Assembly (NCBI RefSeq): GCF_030209575.1
Contig: NZ_JARVRS010000001.1
Span: forward strand, 1,178,001 to 1,242,000
DNA length: 64,000 bases
Reading direction: 5' to 3'
From: Leifsonia sp. fls2-241-R2A-40a
GTDB taxonomy: Bacteria; Actinomycetota; Actinomycetes; Actinomycetales; Microbacteriaceae
Part shown: in pieces, positions 49,933 to 59,586 of the stretch
Numbering within the stretch: position 1 is the first letter of the stretch
Layout of the letters: the number at the start of each line of letters is the position of its first letter
Notes under the pieces: model-generated
Databases searched by the model: none
What the model saw: the letters and a program-made list of their open reading frames with translations, nothing else
Told to the model about the DNA's origin: nothing
Program-made: the position numbers and the translations under genes

Positions 49933-50308
49933 ACTCGCCGTCGGCCGCGAGCTCGCTGCCGTCGACGCGCAGCGCCTCCACGAGGCGTGCGGCGTGCGGG
50001 GTGGACACGATGATGCGCGAGTACTCCTCGCCGTCGAGGTCGATCACGACCGCGGCCCGCTGCTTGCCCTTGATGAGCAGGAAGTCTTTGCCTCCGTGGA
50101 ACTTCCACGTTCCGATCGACAGGGTGAGCGGGACGGCCGCACCCGGTGCGCGGATGCCGCGGATCCAGATCCAGGGGTCCTCGGTGATCGCCACCGAGCG
50201 GATGCTGTCGCGCGGCACGACCAGATCCTCCCGCTTCACGGCCAGCACCTTCTCGGCCCTGGTCAAGTGGATCTCCAGGCGGTCGGGGTGAACGTGCAAG
50301 TCGGCCAT
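49922..50308 (-). CDS. Conserved hypothetical protein
   Basis: 128-aa soluble protein without signal peptide or membrane segment. The sequence is strand-rich (LEIHLTRAEKVLAVKRED; IRSVAITEDPW; PLTLSIGTWKFHGGKDF) and ends with a helix (HAARLVEALRVDG). The alternating pattern suggests a small PH-like beta barrel. I do not recognise the family with confidence. It overlaps DUF1304 B by 11 bp at the 3' end and is divergent from the ROK regulator. Confidence 0.7.
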   Translation of the reverse strand: MADLHVHPDRLEIHLTRAEKVLAVKREDLVVPRDSIRSVAITEDPWIWIRGIRAPGAAVPLTLSIGTWKFHGGKDFLLIKGKQRAAVVIDLDGEEYSRIIVSTPHAARLVEALRVDGSELAADGEFIE

Positions 50309-50414
50309 GTCTCTATCCTGCCAAGCCCGTCGCCCGCTCGGGTCTCAGGAATCTCACAAAGGCATTACTTTCCCGTGGAGGATGCCCGTTCCCTGGGCAT
50401 GTATCCTTCTCGTC

Positions 50415-51596
50415 GTGGCAACGCAGCGACGAACTCCGGGCTCGCAGACTTCACTTCGTGAAGCCAACAGAGCCCGCATCGTCGACGCCATCAAGAAGCA
50501 CGGCGGCCTCACCCAGGTCGAACTGGCCGGTGCGACCGGCCTCTCCCCCGCAACGGTGTCCAACATCGTCAAGGAACTCTCGACCTCCGGCGTGTTGCAT
50601 ACCGCGCAGAGCATCCGCTCGGGCCGGCGCGCTCAGCACGTCACCCTGGCGCACGCCCTGGGGCTCGTGGTCGGCGTCCACTTCTCGACGCGACACCTGC
50701 GCGTCGCCCTCGCCGACGTCGCCAACACGGTCGTCGCCGAGAACCACATGCCGCTCGCCAAGGATCACCGCGCCGACAACGAGCTGGACAAGGTCTCGCT
50801 GCTGCTCAACGACATGCTCGAGTCGGTGGACGCCTCCCACGACGACCTGCTGGCTGTCGGGATCGCTCTCCCCGCGCCGATCGACCGCGCGACCGGCACG
50901 ATCGCGCGCAGCGGGATCATGCGCGGCTGGGACGGCGTGGTCGTCGCCGAATCGCTGGAGCGACGCATCAAGCGCCCCGTCTTCGTCGACAATGCCGCCA
51001 ATCTCGGGGCGCTGGGCGAGTCCCGACTCGGAGCCGGCCGCGGGAAGCGGAACACGATCACCCTCGACATCGGAGACGGCATCGGGGCCGGACTGCTGCT
51101 GAACGGGCAGCTGTTCCGCGGGAACCACGGCGTTGCCGGGGAGTTCGGCCACACCACCATCCGCGAGAACGGACCGCTCTGCCGCTGCGGCAACCGCGGC
51201 TGCCTGGAGGCGCTCGCGGGCGGACCGGCGATCATGGACGAGCTGCGCGATCACCTCGGCAGCCTGAAGCTGGGCGACGTGGTGCTGCAGGCGATGGCCG
51301 GGGATGCGCGCTGCATCCGCGCCATCGCCGACGCGGGACGGCACATCGGCGTCGCCACCGCGAACCTGTGCAACCTGATCGACCCGGAACGCGTCATCGT
51401 CGGCGGCGAGCTCTCCCGCGCCGGAGAACTGCTGCTCGGCCCGATGCGGCACGCGGTCGAGCGCTCGATCATCGTGAATCCCGACCTCATGCCCGACATC
51501 GTGCAGGGTCAGCTCGGGGTGCGCGCGGCCACGCTCGGGGCCGTCGCCTACGCGGTCGACTGCGTCTCGCTCTCTCCCGACGGCGTCGCGTTCTGA
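50415..51596 (+). CDS. ROK-family transcriptional regulator
   Basis: 393-aa repressor-type protein. An N-terminal winged helix-turn-helix (about 15-70: GLTQVELAGATGLSPATVS) precedes a sugar-kinase-like ROK domain with the LDIGDGIGAGLLLNGQ phosphate motif and the zinc-binding CRCGNRGCLEALAG. I choose GTG 50415 because TATCCT (50402-50407) lies 7 nt upstream; longer starts are open but add unconserved sequence. It is followed 138 bp later by a xylose-type importer, so xylose or a related sugar is the likely effector (XylR-like). It might also control itself. Confidence 0.9.
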   Translation: MATQRRTPGSQTSLREANRARIVDAIKKHGGLTQVELAGATGLSPATVSNIVKELSTSGVLHTAQSIRSGRRAQHVTLAHALGLVVGVHFSTRHLRVALADVANTVVAENHMPLAKDHRADNELDKVSLLLNDMLESVDASHDDLLAVGIALPAPIDRATGTIARSGIMRGWDGVVVAESLERRIKRPVFVDNAANLGALGESRLGAGRGKRNTITLDIGDGIGAGLLLNGQLFRGNHGVAGEFGHTTIRENGPLCRCGNRGCLEALAGGPAIMDELRDHLGSLKLGDVVLQAMAGDARCIRAIADAGRHIGVATANLCNLIDPERVIVGGELSRAGELLLGPMRHAVERSIIVNPDLMPDIVQGQLGVRAATLGAVAYAVDCVSLSPDGVAF

Positions 51597-51660
51597 ACGT
51601 CCCCCTGCGTTGGCCCCCGAAGACGTCTCGAACCGTTACCGAATCCATTGGCTTCAACTC

Positions 51661-51689
51661 TTGACGCCATACCCCTCGGCTGGGACACT
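51661..51689 (+). promoter_or_regulatory. Possible promoter of the xylose-type importer
   Basis: TTGACG (51661-51666), 17-nt spacer, GACACT (51684-51689), about 45 bp before the ATG, leaving a conventional leader with GGAGG at 51723-51727. No convincing ROK operator palindrome could be fixed by eye. Confidence 0.4.
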
Positions 51690-51734
51690 CAACCCAGCCG
51701 CCAACGAAGGCGGTCCCGAATCGGAGGTTTTTCA

Positions 51735-52850
51735 ATGAAGATCGCCACCAAGAGAGCGGTCATCGCGTCGGCCGCGATCCTGCTCACAGCCGTCACCCTC
51801 ACAGCGTGTTCGAACGGTTCCGGAAACAGCTCCGGCGGAAGCTCCGCGAACGCCGCCAACGCCCAGATCGGGCTCCTCCTCCCCGACTCCGTCACCGCCC
51901 GGTACGAAGCGGCGGACAAGCCCTTCTTCGAAGCCAAGGTCAAGTCGCTCTGCTCCGGCTGCAAGGTCCTCTACGCGAACGCCGACGGCGACGCCAGCAA
52001 GCAGCAGCAGCAGGCGGAGTCGATGCTGACGCAGGGCGTCAAGGTGCTCGTGCTCGACCCGTTCGACGGTGAGGCCGCCGCATCCATCGTGGGCGAGGCG
52101 AAGGCCAAGAATGTGCCGGTCATCTCCTACGACCGTCTGATCAACAGCCCGGACAGCAACTACTACATCTCGTTCGACAACGAGAAGGTGGGTCAGCTGC
52201 AGGGACAGGCGCTGGTCGACAAGCTCAAGAAGGACGGTGTCGCTTCGGGCGCCGGCATCCTCATGGTCAACGGCTCGCCGACGGACAACAACGCCACGCT
52301 GTTCAAGAAGGGCGCGCACAGCGTCATCGACCCCAGCGGCTACAAGGTGCTCGCCGAGTTCGACACCCCCGGATGGGACCCCGCCAAGGCCCAGGACTGG
52401 GTGTCCGGCCAGGTCTCGCAGTTCAAGGACCAGATCAAGGGCGTCTACGCCGCGAACGACGGCACCGGTGGTGGCGCGATCGCGGCCATGAAGGCGGCCA
52501 ACGTGAGCCCGCTCCCGCCCGTCACGGGTCAGGACGCCGAGCTCGCCGGTATCCAGCGCATCCTCGCCGGCGACCAGTACATGACCGTCTACAAGGCCCT
52601 CCAGCCGGAGGCTGAGAAGGCGGCCGAGCTGGCCGTTTCGCTCACCAAGGGCGAGAAGCCGAAGGGCGACACCACGGTCAAGACCGCGGGCGGCGCGGAC
52701 ATCCAGTCGTTCCTGCTGACCCCGGTCGCGGTGACGACGGACAACATCGAGAGCACGGTCGTGAAGGACAACTTCTACGGCACCGACTCGGCGTCGAAGA
52801 TCTGCACGGCTGACTACAAGGCAGCCTGCGACAAGTACGGCATCAAGTAA
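51735..52850 (+). CDS. xylF: Sugar ABC transporter substrate-binding lipoprotein, XylF-like
   Basis: 371-aa lipoprotein binding the sugar outside the membrane. Signal peptide with lipobox LTAC (acylated Cys25), then a Ser/Gly linker and a periplasmic-binding-protein fold. The segment PDSNYYISFDNEKVGQLQG and the VPVISYDRLI motif are typical of D-xylose-binding proteins. Two Cys pairs (CSGC near 75 and CTADYKAAC at the C-terminus) may form disulfides. The ATG has a good ribosome site (GGAGG, 7 nt). A strong hairpin follows the stop. Confidence 0.9.
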   Translation: MKIATKRAVIASAAILLTAVTLTACSNGSGNSSGGSSANAANAQIGLLLPDSVTARYEAADKPFFEAKVKSLCSGCKVLYANADGDASKQQQQAESMLTQGVKVLVLDPFDGEAAASIVGEAKAKNVPVISYDRLINSPDSNYYISFDNEKVGQLQGQALVDKLKKDGVASGAGILMVNGSPTDNNATLFKKGAHSVIDPSGYKVLAEFDTPGWDPAKAQDWVSGQVSQFKDQIKGVYAANDGTGGGAIAAMKAANVSPLPPVTGQDAELAGIQRILAGDQYMTVYKALQPEAEKAAELAVSLTKGEKPKGDTTVKTAGGADIQSFLLTPVAVTTDNIESTVVKDNFYGTDSASKICTADYKAACDKYGIK

Positions 52851-52865
52851 CCGAACACGGTTCCT

Positions 52866-52916
52866 CCCGGCCCGGGATACGCCCCCTCCATCGGAGAAGG
52901 GACGTCCCGGGCCGGG
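52866..52916 (+). terminator. Intercistronic hairpin after the binding-protein gene
   Basis: A perfect 12-bp inverted repeat (CCCGGCCCGGGA / TCCCGGGCCGGG) with a 27-nt loop, not followed by a T-run. It probably attenuates read-through or protects the 3' end of the binding-protein mRNA, giving more binding protein than transporter. Confidence 0.7.
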
Positions 52917-52975
52917 TGGTTCCGCTCTACCCTGAGAACAGGAAGCATGCTGCGCACAGCTCGAAGGAGAACGCC

Positions 52976-53812
52976 GTGACCATGGAATCCGCGATCGTGG
53001 ACGACGAGCGGTCGGCCCGCCGCCCCGTCCTCTCCCTGCGGGGGGTCTCGAAAGGGTTCGGCGCCGTCCAAGCGCTCACCGACATCCACCTCGACGTCTA
53101 CCCGGGAGAGGTCGTCGCTCTCGTCGGCGACAACGGCGCCGGAAAGTCGACGCTCGTCAAGATCCTCGCCGGTGTGCACCCGCAGGATGCGGGGACGATC
53201 GAGTTCGACGGCCAGGAGGTGAACATCCCCTCCCCCGCCGCCTCGCGCGAACTGGGCATCGCGACGGTGTTCCAGGACCTCGCCCTCTGCGACAACCTCG
53301 ACGTCGTCTCGAACCTCTTCCTCGGCCGCGAGATCAGCAAGGGAACGCTGGACGAGGAGGAGATGGAGAAGCGGTCGTGGAGCCTGCTGCGGCAGCTCTC
53401 CGCGCGCATCCCGTCCGTCCGGATCGCCGTCGCCTCGCTCTCGGGAGGACAGCGGCAGACCGTCGCCATCGCCCGCTCGCTGATCGGCGACCCGCGCATC
53501 GTCATCCTCGACGAGCCCACCGCCGCGCTCGGCGTCGCGCAGACCGCCGAGGTGCTGAACCTGATCGAGCGCCTGCGCGAGCGCGGCCTCGGCGTCATCC
53601 TGATCAGCCACAACATGGCCGACGTGCAGGCGGTCGCGGACCGCGTCGCCGTGCTCCGCCTCGGCCGCAACAACGGCGACTTCCGGGTGCCGGAGGTCAG
53701 CTACGAAGAGATCATCTCCGCCATCACCGGCGCCACGGACAACGTGGTCGTGCGCCGCGCCGAGCGCCTCATGGAGGCCGAAGAATCCATCGAACGGAGC
53801 CCGGAAGCATGA
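52976..53812 (+). CDS. Sugar ABC transporter ATP-binding protein, single cassette
   Basis: 278-aa ATPase energising the importer. Walker A GDNGAGKST (51-59), signature LSGGQRQTV, Walker B IVILDEPTAALG and the H-loop HNMADV are intact. Unlike XylG, RbsA or MglA (about 500 aa with two fused cassettes), there is only one, as in FrcA-type systems, so it should act as a homodimer. GTG 52976 is chosen for its GAAGGAGA ribosome site; ATG 52982 is a close alternative. The end overlaps the permease start by 4 nt (ATGA). Confidence 0.9.
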   Translation: MTMESAIVDDERSARRPVLSLRGVSKGFGAVQALTDIHLDVYPGEVVALVGDNGAGKSTLVKILAGVHPQDAGTIEFDGQEVNIPSPAASRELGIATVFQDLALCDNLDVVSNLFLGREISKGTLDEEEMEKRSWSLLRQLSARIPSVRIAVASLSGGQRQTVAIARSLIGDPRIVILDEPTAALGVAQTAEVLNLIERLRERGLGVILISHNMADVQAVADRVAVLRLGRNNGDFRVPEVSYEEIISAITGATDNVVVRRAERLMEAEESIERSPEA

Positions 53813-55077
53813 GCAAGGCAACCCCATCCGCGGCCACGGAGACGCCGGCCGAGCTGGCGGCGGACCTGCAGGACGAGCGACTCATCCGCGACGAGGGACT
53901 CGGTGGCGCGGCGCGCGCCTTCGGGCGACGCGTCCGCGGCGGCGACCTGGGGTCGCTCCCCGTCGTGATCGGGCTGATCGTGATCTGGGTGGTCTTCCAG
54001 ATCCTCAACCCGAACTTCCTCAGCGCGAACAACCTCGTCAACCTGACGCTCCAGTGCGCCGCGATCGGCACGATCTCGATCGGCATCGTCCTGGTGCTGC
54101 TGCTCGGCCAGATCGACCTCTCGGTCGGCTCGGTCAGCGGTGTGTCTGCGGCCATCCTCGGCGTCGGTTTCACGCAGCTGCACTGGCCGCTCTGGCTCAC
54201 GGTGATCGTCGCGATCCTCGCCGGATCGGCGATCGGCCTGCTGTACGGCTTCCTCTTCACCCGGTTCGGGGTGCCGAGCTTCGTGATCACGCTGGCCGGT
54301 CTGCTCGGCTTCCTCGGCCTGCAGCTGTGGATCCTCGGAGCGAACAGCTCGATCAACATCCCGTACGACTCGTGGATCGTGAAGTTCGCCCAGCAGTGGT
54401 TCCTCCCGCCGTGGGCCGCCTACACCCTGGCGGTGATCGCCGCGGGCGGGATGTTCCTCTCCGACTGGCGACGGAACATCCGGCGGCGCAAGGCCGGGCT
54501 GTCCGAAGGCTCCGTGGCGGTCGTCGCGATCAAGGCGGTGCTGCTGCTGATCGGCCTGTGCATCAGCGTCTGGTACCTCTCGACCGACCGCGGGACGGGC
54601 GCGATGTTCCTGTTCTTCGTCATCCTCGTGATCGTGATGAACTTCCTGCTCACCCGTACGCGCTGGGGCCGCGCGGTCTTCGCGGTCGGCGGATCGGTGG
54701 AGGCGGCCCGCCGAGCGGGCATCCACGTCAACCGCATCTTCATCAGCGTGTTCATCCTCTGCTCGACGTTCGCAGCGGTCGGCGGCCTTCTCGCAGCGGC
54801 GCGCCTCGCGTCGGTCGGCGCGGGTTCGGGCGGCACGGACACCAACCTGAACGCGATCGCGGCGGCCGTCATCGGCGGCACGAGCCTGTTCGGCGGACGC
54901 GGGTCGGCGTGGTCTGCGCTGCTCGGCATCCTGGTCATCCAGTCGATCTCGAACGGCCTGACGCTGATGAACCTCGACTCGTCCTACCGCTTCATGATCA
55001 CGGGCGCCGTGCTGCTGCTCGCAGTGATCATCGACTCGCTGTCGCGGCGGTCGCGCGCGTCGCACGGGCAAGCCTAG
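53809..55077 (+). CDS. xylH: Sugar ABC transporter permease, XylH-like
   Basis: 422-aa permease of the BPD_transp_2 (ribose/xylose) family with about 10-12 helices and the coupling motif region GQIDLSVGSVSG. The C-terminal segment LNAIAAAVIGGTSLFGGRGS is the family signature. An unusually long hydrophilic N-terminus (about 50 residues) precedes helix 1. The length exceeds the 320-aa ribose permeases and fits xylose permeases. Translationally coupled to the ATPase. Confidence 0.92.
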   Translation: MSKATPSAATETPAELAADLQDERLIRDEGLGGAARAFGRRVRGGDLGSLPVVIGLIVIWVVFQILNPNFLSANNLVNLTLQCAAIGTISIGIVLVLLLGQIDLSVGSVSGVSAAILGVGFTQLHWPLWLTVIVAILAGSAIGLLYGFLFTRFGVPSFVITLAGLLGFLGLQLWILGANSSINIPYDSWIVKFAQQWFLPPWAAYTLAVIAAGGMFLSDWRRNIRRRKAGLSEGSVAVVAIKAVLLLIGLCISVWYLSTDRGTGAMFLFFVILVIVMNFLLTRTRWGRAVFAVGGSVEAARRAGIHVNRIFISVFILCSTFAAVGGLLAAARLASVGAGSGGTDTNLNAIAAAVIGGTSLFGGRGSAWSALLGILVIQSISNGLTLMNLDSSYRFMITGAVLLLAVIIDSLSRRSRASHGQA

Positions 55078-55121
55078 CGACGGCACTCCGTCCGCCCCGA
55101 CGGGCGTGGGAGAGTGGTGGG

Positions 55122-55358
55122 ATGACCCGGACCACCACCTTCCGCGCCCGTCTTCTGCGTTCCGGCGCCGAGCCGCAGACGGTGACCGTGCGGTCGTCGT
55201 CGGATGCGCCGCCGCGCACGCTGCGACGAGCCGCCGGGGGCGGTGGGACGCTCAACTTCGACGTGTACGCACTGCTCGACGCGGACGGCTGGCCGGCCTC
55301 GGCCACCTACACCTACGTCGAATCGCTCTCGCGGGAACCGTCCGCCTCGGACGAGTGA
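55122..55358 (+). CDS. Small hypothetical protein
   Basis: 78 aa, with a beta-rich middle (LNFDVYALLDADGWPASATY) and basic N-terminus. No signal or membrane segment. Only GAGAGT, six nt before the ATG, hints at a leaderless promoter. It lies 44 bp after the permease and could be in the same transcript. I recognise no family. Confidence 0.5.
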   Translation: MTRTTTFRARLLRSGAEPQTVTVRSSSDAPPRTLRRAAGGGGTLNFDVYALLDADGWPASATYTYVESLSREPSASDE

Positions 55359-55361
55359 CCG

Positions 55362-55419
55362 TGAGGTGCTCAAAGCTGCGGCCCGCGACGGCGCGTCGGG
55401 GACGACGACGAGCACCTCA
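55362..55419. terminator. Bidirectional terminator between the importer and heme operons
   Basis: A 10-bp perfect inverted repeat (TGAGGTGCTC / GAGCACCTCA) encloses a second GC-rich hairpin (CCCGCGACG / CGTCGGGG). It sits exactly between convergent transcription units. Confidence 0.65.
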
Positions 55420-55424
55420 GCGGA

Positions 55425-56744
55425 TCACGGAGTGGGCGGGAGAGCGGGGGTCGCGGAGGCGGAGGCGCGCGCGGCGGCCGGGAGGGCGTCCAGGATGCGC
55501 GCAACGGCCGCGTCGTCGTGGGCGGCGGTGACGAACCAGGCCTCGAAGACACTCGGGGGCAGCGAGACGCCCTGGTCGAGCATCGTGTGGAAGAACGCGC
55601 GGTACCGGTACGCCTCCTGGCGCTGCACCTCGGCGTAGGTGCGCGGAGCATTCTCGAAGTCGCCGAAGGCGAAGCTGAACAGGTTTCCGGCCCGCTGGAC
55701 GCGGTGAGCCACTCCGGCGGCGGACAGCGCGTCGGAGGTCGCCGCCGACACGGTCTCGGCGACGGTGTCCAGGCGGTCGTAGACGGACTCGTCCGCGTTC
55801 GCGAGCGTCGCCAGGCCGGCGGCCACCGCGACCGGGTTCCCCGAGAGCGTGCCCGCCTGGTAGACGGGGCCGGCGGGCGCGAGGAAGTCCATCAGCTCGG
55901 CCCGTCCGCCGAGAGCCGCAAGGGGCATCCCGCCGCCGACGACCTTTCCGAAGGTGACCAGGTCGGGCGTGTACCCGCGGTCGAGTCCCCAGAACCCGGC
56001 GTCGCTGACGCGGAAGCCGGTCAGCACCTCGTCGAGGATGAGCAGCGCACCGAACTCGTGGGCGAGGTCGGTGAGGGCGGCGTTGAAGCCCTCGTCCGGC
56101 GGGACGACGCCCATGTTGGCGGCGGCGGCCTCGGTGATGACGGCCGCGATGTCGGGGCCTTGCGCCTCGAAGACCGCGCGCACCGCATCCAGGTCGTTGT
56201 ACGGCAGCACGATCGTCTGCGCTGCCGTCGCCTCCGTCACACCGGCGGACCCCGGGAGGGCCAGGGTGGCGAGGCCGGAGCCGGCCTCGGCCAGCAGGCC
56301 GTCGGAGTGCCCGTGGTAGTGACCCGCGAACTTGATGAGCAGCGGGCGACCGGTGAAGCCGCGCGCCAGGCGGATCGCGGTCATCGTCGCCTCGGTGCCG
56401 GTGGAGACCAGCCGCAGCTTCTCGATGAACGGGACGCGGCCGATGACGGCCTCCGCGAGCTGGGTCTCGGCCGGAGTGGATGCGCCGAACGACAGTCCGC
56501 GCGCGGCGGCCTGCTGCACCGCGTCCACGACGGCGGGATGCGCGTGGCCGAGGATCGCCGGACCCCACGACGCGACCAGGTCGACGTACTCGCGGCCGTC
56601 CGCGTCGGTGACGTACGGCCCGCGGGCCGAGACGATGAAGCGCGGGGTGCCGCCGACCGAGCGGAAGGCGCGCACGGGCGAGTTCACCCCTCCCGGGATG
56701 ACGCGCTGCGCGCGCTCGAACTGCTCCAGATTGACGTCGTTCAT
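55425..56744 (-). CDS. hemL: Glutamate-1-semialdehyde 2,1-aminomutase
   Basis: PLP enzyme making 5-aminolevulinate by the C5 route. The 439-aa protein has the PLP-lysine Lys267 in [12 protein letters not shown], the phosphate-binding [13 protein letters not shown] and the [11 protein letters not shown] Asp. ATG 56744 overlaps hemB's stop by 4 nt (ATGA); an ATG 9 nt upstream is possible. It is last in the hem operon. The partner hemA is not in this window. Confidence 0.95.
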   Translation of the reverse strand: MNDVNLEQFERAQRVIPGGVNSPVRAFRSVGGTPRFIVSARGPYVTDADGREYVDLVASWGPAILGHAHPAVVDAVQQAAARGLSFGASTPAETQLAEAVIGRVPFIEKLRLVSTGTEATMTAIRLARGFTGRPLLIKFAGHYHGHSDGLLAEAGSGLATLALPGSAGVTEATAAQTIVLPYNDLDAVRAVFEAQGPDIAAVITEAAAANMGVVPPDEGFNAALTDLAHEFGALLILDEVLTGFRVSDAGFWGLDRGYTPDLVTFGKVVGGGMPLAALGGRAELMDFLAPAGPVYQAGTLSGNPVAVAAGLATLANADESVYDRLDTVAETVSAATSDALSAAGVAHRVQRAGNLFSFAFGDFENAPRTYAEVQRQEAYRYRAFFHTMLDQGVSLPPSVFEAWFVTAAHDDAAVARILDALPAAARASASATPALPPTP

Positions 56745-57721
56745 CGCAGCCATCCCGCCACTTCGGTCGCCCAATAGGTCATGATCGCGTCGGCGCCGGC
56801 GCGGCGGGCGCCGATCAGGGTCTCCTCGATGATGCGGTCGCGGTCGATCCAGCCGTTCGCTGCCGCAGCCTCCACCATCGCGTACTCCCCCGACACCTGG
56901 TACGCCCACACGGGGACGTCGCTCATGGCGGCGACATCGCTGAGGACGTCGAGGTAGCTGAGCGCCGGCTTCACCATCAGGATGTCGGCGCCCTCCTCGA
57001 GGTCGAGGCGCGCCTCGCGCAGGCCCTCGCGGCGGTTCGCCGGGTCTTGCTGATAGGCGCGGCGATCGCCGGAGAGCTGCGAGTCGACCGCCTCGCGGAA
57101 CGGACCGTAGAAGCCGGAAGCGTACTTGGCCGAGTAGGCCAGGATCACGACATCGGTGTGGCCCGCGTCATCGAGCGCCTCGCGCACGGCGGCGACCTGG
57201 CCGTCCATCATCCCGCTGAGGCCCAGCAGCTGCGAGCCGGCCTCGGCCTGCGCAATCGCCATGTCGCGGTAGCGGAGCAGGGTGGCGTCGTTGTCGACGT
57301 GACCGCGTGCATCCAGGACTCCGCAGTGGCCGTGGTCGGTGAACTCGTCGAGGCACAGGTCGGTCTGCACGACCAGCGCGTCGCCCACCTCGTCGGCGAG
57401 CACGCGGGTCGCCACGTTCAGGATCCCCTCCGGGTCGGTCGCGGCCGAGCCGATCGCGTCGCGCGTCTCGGGCACACCGAAGAGCATGAGCCCGCCGACG
57501 CCGGCCTCGGCCGCCTCGTTCGCCACGCGCTTCAGCGAGTCGAGACTGTGCTGCGAGACGCCCGGCATCGAACCGATCGGGACGGGCTCGGCGGCGCCCT
57601 CGCGCACGAACAGCGGGAGGATCAGCTCGGAGGGGTGGAGGCGGGTCTCGGCGGTCAGCCGGCGCATCGCCGGGGACTGCCGCAGCCGTCGGGGTCGGAT
57701 GACGGGATGCAGTTCACTCAC
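56741..57721 (-). CDS. hemB: Delta-aminolevulinic acid dehydratase (porphobilinogen synthase)
   Basis: 326-aa enzyme condensing two ALA. The Schiff-base lysines are Lys199 ([12 protein letters not shown]) and Lys251 ([12 protein letters not shown]). The metal region reads [14 protein letters not shown]: Cys-x-Asp plus a later Cys, intermediate between the three-Cys zinc type and the Asp-rich magnesium type. GTG start with TAGGCT on the minus strand (57729-57734) 7 nt before it, so hemB-hemL probably has its own promoter within the larger cluster, 63 bp after hemD. Confidence 0.95.
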   Translation of the reverse strand: MSELHPVIRPRRLRQSPAMRRLTAETRLHPSELILPLFVREGAAEPVPIGSMPGVSQHSLDSLKRVANEAAEAGVGGLMLFGVPETRDAIGSAATDPEGILNVATRVLADEVGDALVVQTDLCLDEFTDHGHCGVLDARGHVDNDATLLRYRDMAIAQAEAGSQLLGLSGMMDGQVAAVREALDDAGHTDVVILAYSAKYASGFYGPFREAVDSQLSGDRRAYQQDPANRREGLREARLDLEEGADILMVKPALSYLDVLSDVAAMSDVPVWAYQVSGEYAMVEAAAANGWIDRDRIIEETLIGARRAGADAIMTYWATEVAGWLR

Positions 57722-57784
57722 TCACATCAGCCTACGCCCGCCACGCTGAGCACCCTCCCAGCGAACGGCTCCGGGAACGTCGGG

Positions 57785-58588
57785 TCAGGCGTCGGCCGCG
57801 TCGGCCGCGGCACGGGACTGCGCGACCTGCACGACGGCGTCGATGAGGGAGGCGGCTGTGCGCTCCTCGGCGATCACATCCACACGGAGTCCGAAGGACC
57901 GGGCGTCGCGTGCGGTCTGCGGACCGATCGCCGCGATGAGTGTGGACTCGGGCACCGGTCCCAGCTGCTGCTGGACCTGCTCGGCGACCGAGCCGCTGGT
58001 CACGAGGATGGCCTGCACCAGCCCGTCGCGGACATCGTCCACCACGCTCTCCGGCACCGGGACGCCGACCGTGCGGTAGGCGACAACCGACTCGACCTCG
58101 TGCCCGATGCGGCGGAGCCCTTCGGTGAGGAGCGGCTTGGCGATCTCGGACCGGAGCGTCAGCACGCGCAGCGGGAAGGCGCCCTGCGTCGCGGCCTCCC
58201 ACTCGTCGAGCAGACCGCGGGCCGAGTTGTCCTCGGAGGGGACGAGGTCGACGTGATACCCGGCGGCCGCCAGGGCGGCGGCCGTCGTCTCGCCAACAGC
58301 GGCGACGCGAGTCGTCGGCGGGACCACCGCGCGCTGGGCGCTGAGGACGTCGACCGTGGTGGCGCTGGTGACGGTCATCCAGTCGAACTCGCCGTTCGCG
58401 AGCCGGGCCAGCGCCCTCTCGAGCGCGGGCGCGTCGGCGGTCGGCGCGAAGTTGATCATCGCCGCGACGACGGGAGAGGCCCCCTTCGACCGGAGGTCGG
58501 CCGCGACGGAGTCGCCCCACGGGCCGCCGCGTGGCACGAGGACGCGCCAACCGGCCAAGGGCTTGGGGATGGGAGCCGTATTGGTCAT
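57785..58588 (-). CDS. hemD: Uroporphyrinogen-III synthase
   Basis: 267-aa enzyme closing and inverting ring D of the tetrapyrrole. The family is poorly conserved; recognisable parts are the N-terminal LAGWRVLVPRGG, VTSATTVDVL, and ILVTSGSVAEQVQQ with IAAIGPQTARDA. Its ATG overlaps hemC's stop by 4 nt (ATGA), matching the pathway order and supporting the call. No methyltransferase fusion is present. Confidence 0.9.
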   Translation of the reverse strand: MTNTAPIPKPLAGWRVLVPRGGPWGDSVAADLRSKGASPVVAAMINFAPTADAPALERALARLANGEFDWMTVTSATTVDVLSAQRAVVPPTTRVAAVGETTAAALAAAGYHVDLVPSEDNSARGLLDEWEAATQGAFPLRVLTLRSEIAKPLLTEGLRRIGHEVESVVAYRTVGVPVPESVVDDVRDGLVQAILVTSGSVAEQVQQQLGPVPESTLIAAIGPQTARDARSFGLRVDVIAEERTAASLIDAVVQVAQSRAAADAADA

Positions 58589-59586
58589 CGGCTGCTCCCC
58601 AGCGGTGCCAGGTCGGCAGCGCCGGCCTGCAGCAGTTCGGCGACCACCCGGGCGCCGACGTCGAGCGCGGCCTCCTGGAGGTGGGCCGAACTCAGCGAGT
58701 CCGGAGTGGCCGCGTGGGATGCGGTCAGCCGCTCGGTGCCGTCGGGACGGTAGACCGTCGCCGTCAGGAACAGGAGGCCGTCATCGACGATCGCCGTGGC
58801 GCCGATCGGTGCAGCGCATCCCGCTTCGAGTCCGGCGAGCACATGGCGCTCGGCGACGACGGAGGCGTGGGTGGTGACGTGGTCCACTGCGGCGAGCGCG
58901 CGCGCGATGGGCCCGCGGCCCTTCTCGTCCCCGGCGCGCACCTCGAGCGCGAGCGCGCCCTGACCGGGAGCCGTCGGCATGAGCGACAGGGGGAAATAGT
59001 CCGTCACGGCGTCGAGGCGGCCGAGGCGGGTGAGCCCGGCGGCCGCGAGGACCACCGCATCCAACTCGCCCTCGGCGACCATTCTGAGACGCGTGTCGAC
59101 GTTGCCGCGGAGGTCCGTGACATCGAGGTCGGGGCGCTGCGACTTCAGCTGCGCGACGCGGCGGGGCGATCCGGTGCCGACCCGGGCGCCCTCGGGCAGG
59201 GTCTCCAGCGTGAGCCCGTCGCGGGCTGCGAGGGCGTCCCGCGCGTCCGCGCGCTTCGGGATCGCGCCGACCACGAGGCCGGTGGCGGGAGCGGTCGGAA
59301 GGTCTTTCAGGGAGTGGACGACCAGATCCACGTCGCCCGCGAGGAGCGCGTCGCGGAGGGCGGTGGCGAACACTCCCGTTCCGCCGAGCTGCGCGAGCGA
59401 CTCGCGCGAGGTGTCGCCCTGCGTGGTCACCGTGACGAGTTCGACATCGAGGCCCGTGGCCCGGGCGATCGACTCGGCGACCGCCGTCGTCTGGGCGACC
59501 GCCAGTGCGCTGCCGCGCGTACCGACGCGCAGGACGCCCTCACGGCGCTCGGCGTCGCCGTCGACCCTCGTCACGGCGCCGCTCAC
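58585..59586 (-). CDS. hemC: Porphobilinogen deaminase (hydroxymethylbilane synthase)
   Basis: 333-aa enzyme polymerising four porphobilinogens. Start GTG 59586 overlaps the ferrochelatase stop (GTGA). Motifs are VGTRGSALAVAQT, the catalytic Asp in HSLKDLPT, GTGSPRRVAQL, and Cys257 (LEAGCAAPIGATA), which holds the dipyrromethane cofactor. Translationally coupled on both sides. The frame is open upstream within hemH but not supported. Confidence 0.95.
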   Translation of the reverse strand: MSGAVTRVDGDAERREGVLRVGTRGSALAVAQTTAVAESIARATGLDVELVTVTTQGDTSRESLAQLGGTGVFATALRDALLAGDVDLVVHSLKDLPTAPATGLVVGAIPKRADARDALAARDGLTLETLPEGARVGTGSPRRVAQLKSQRPDLDVTDLRGNVDTRLRMVAEGELDAVVLAAAGLTRLGRLDAVTDYFPLSLMPTAPGQGALALEVRAGDEKGRGPIARALAAVDHVTTHASVVAERHVLAGLEAGCAAPIGATAIVDDGLLFLTATVYRPDGTERLTASHAATPDSLSSAHLQEAALDVGARVVAELLQAGAADLAPLGSSR

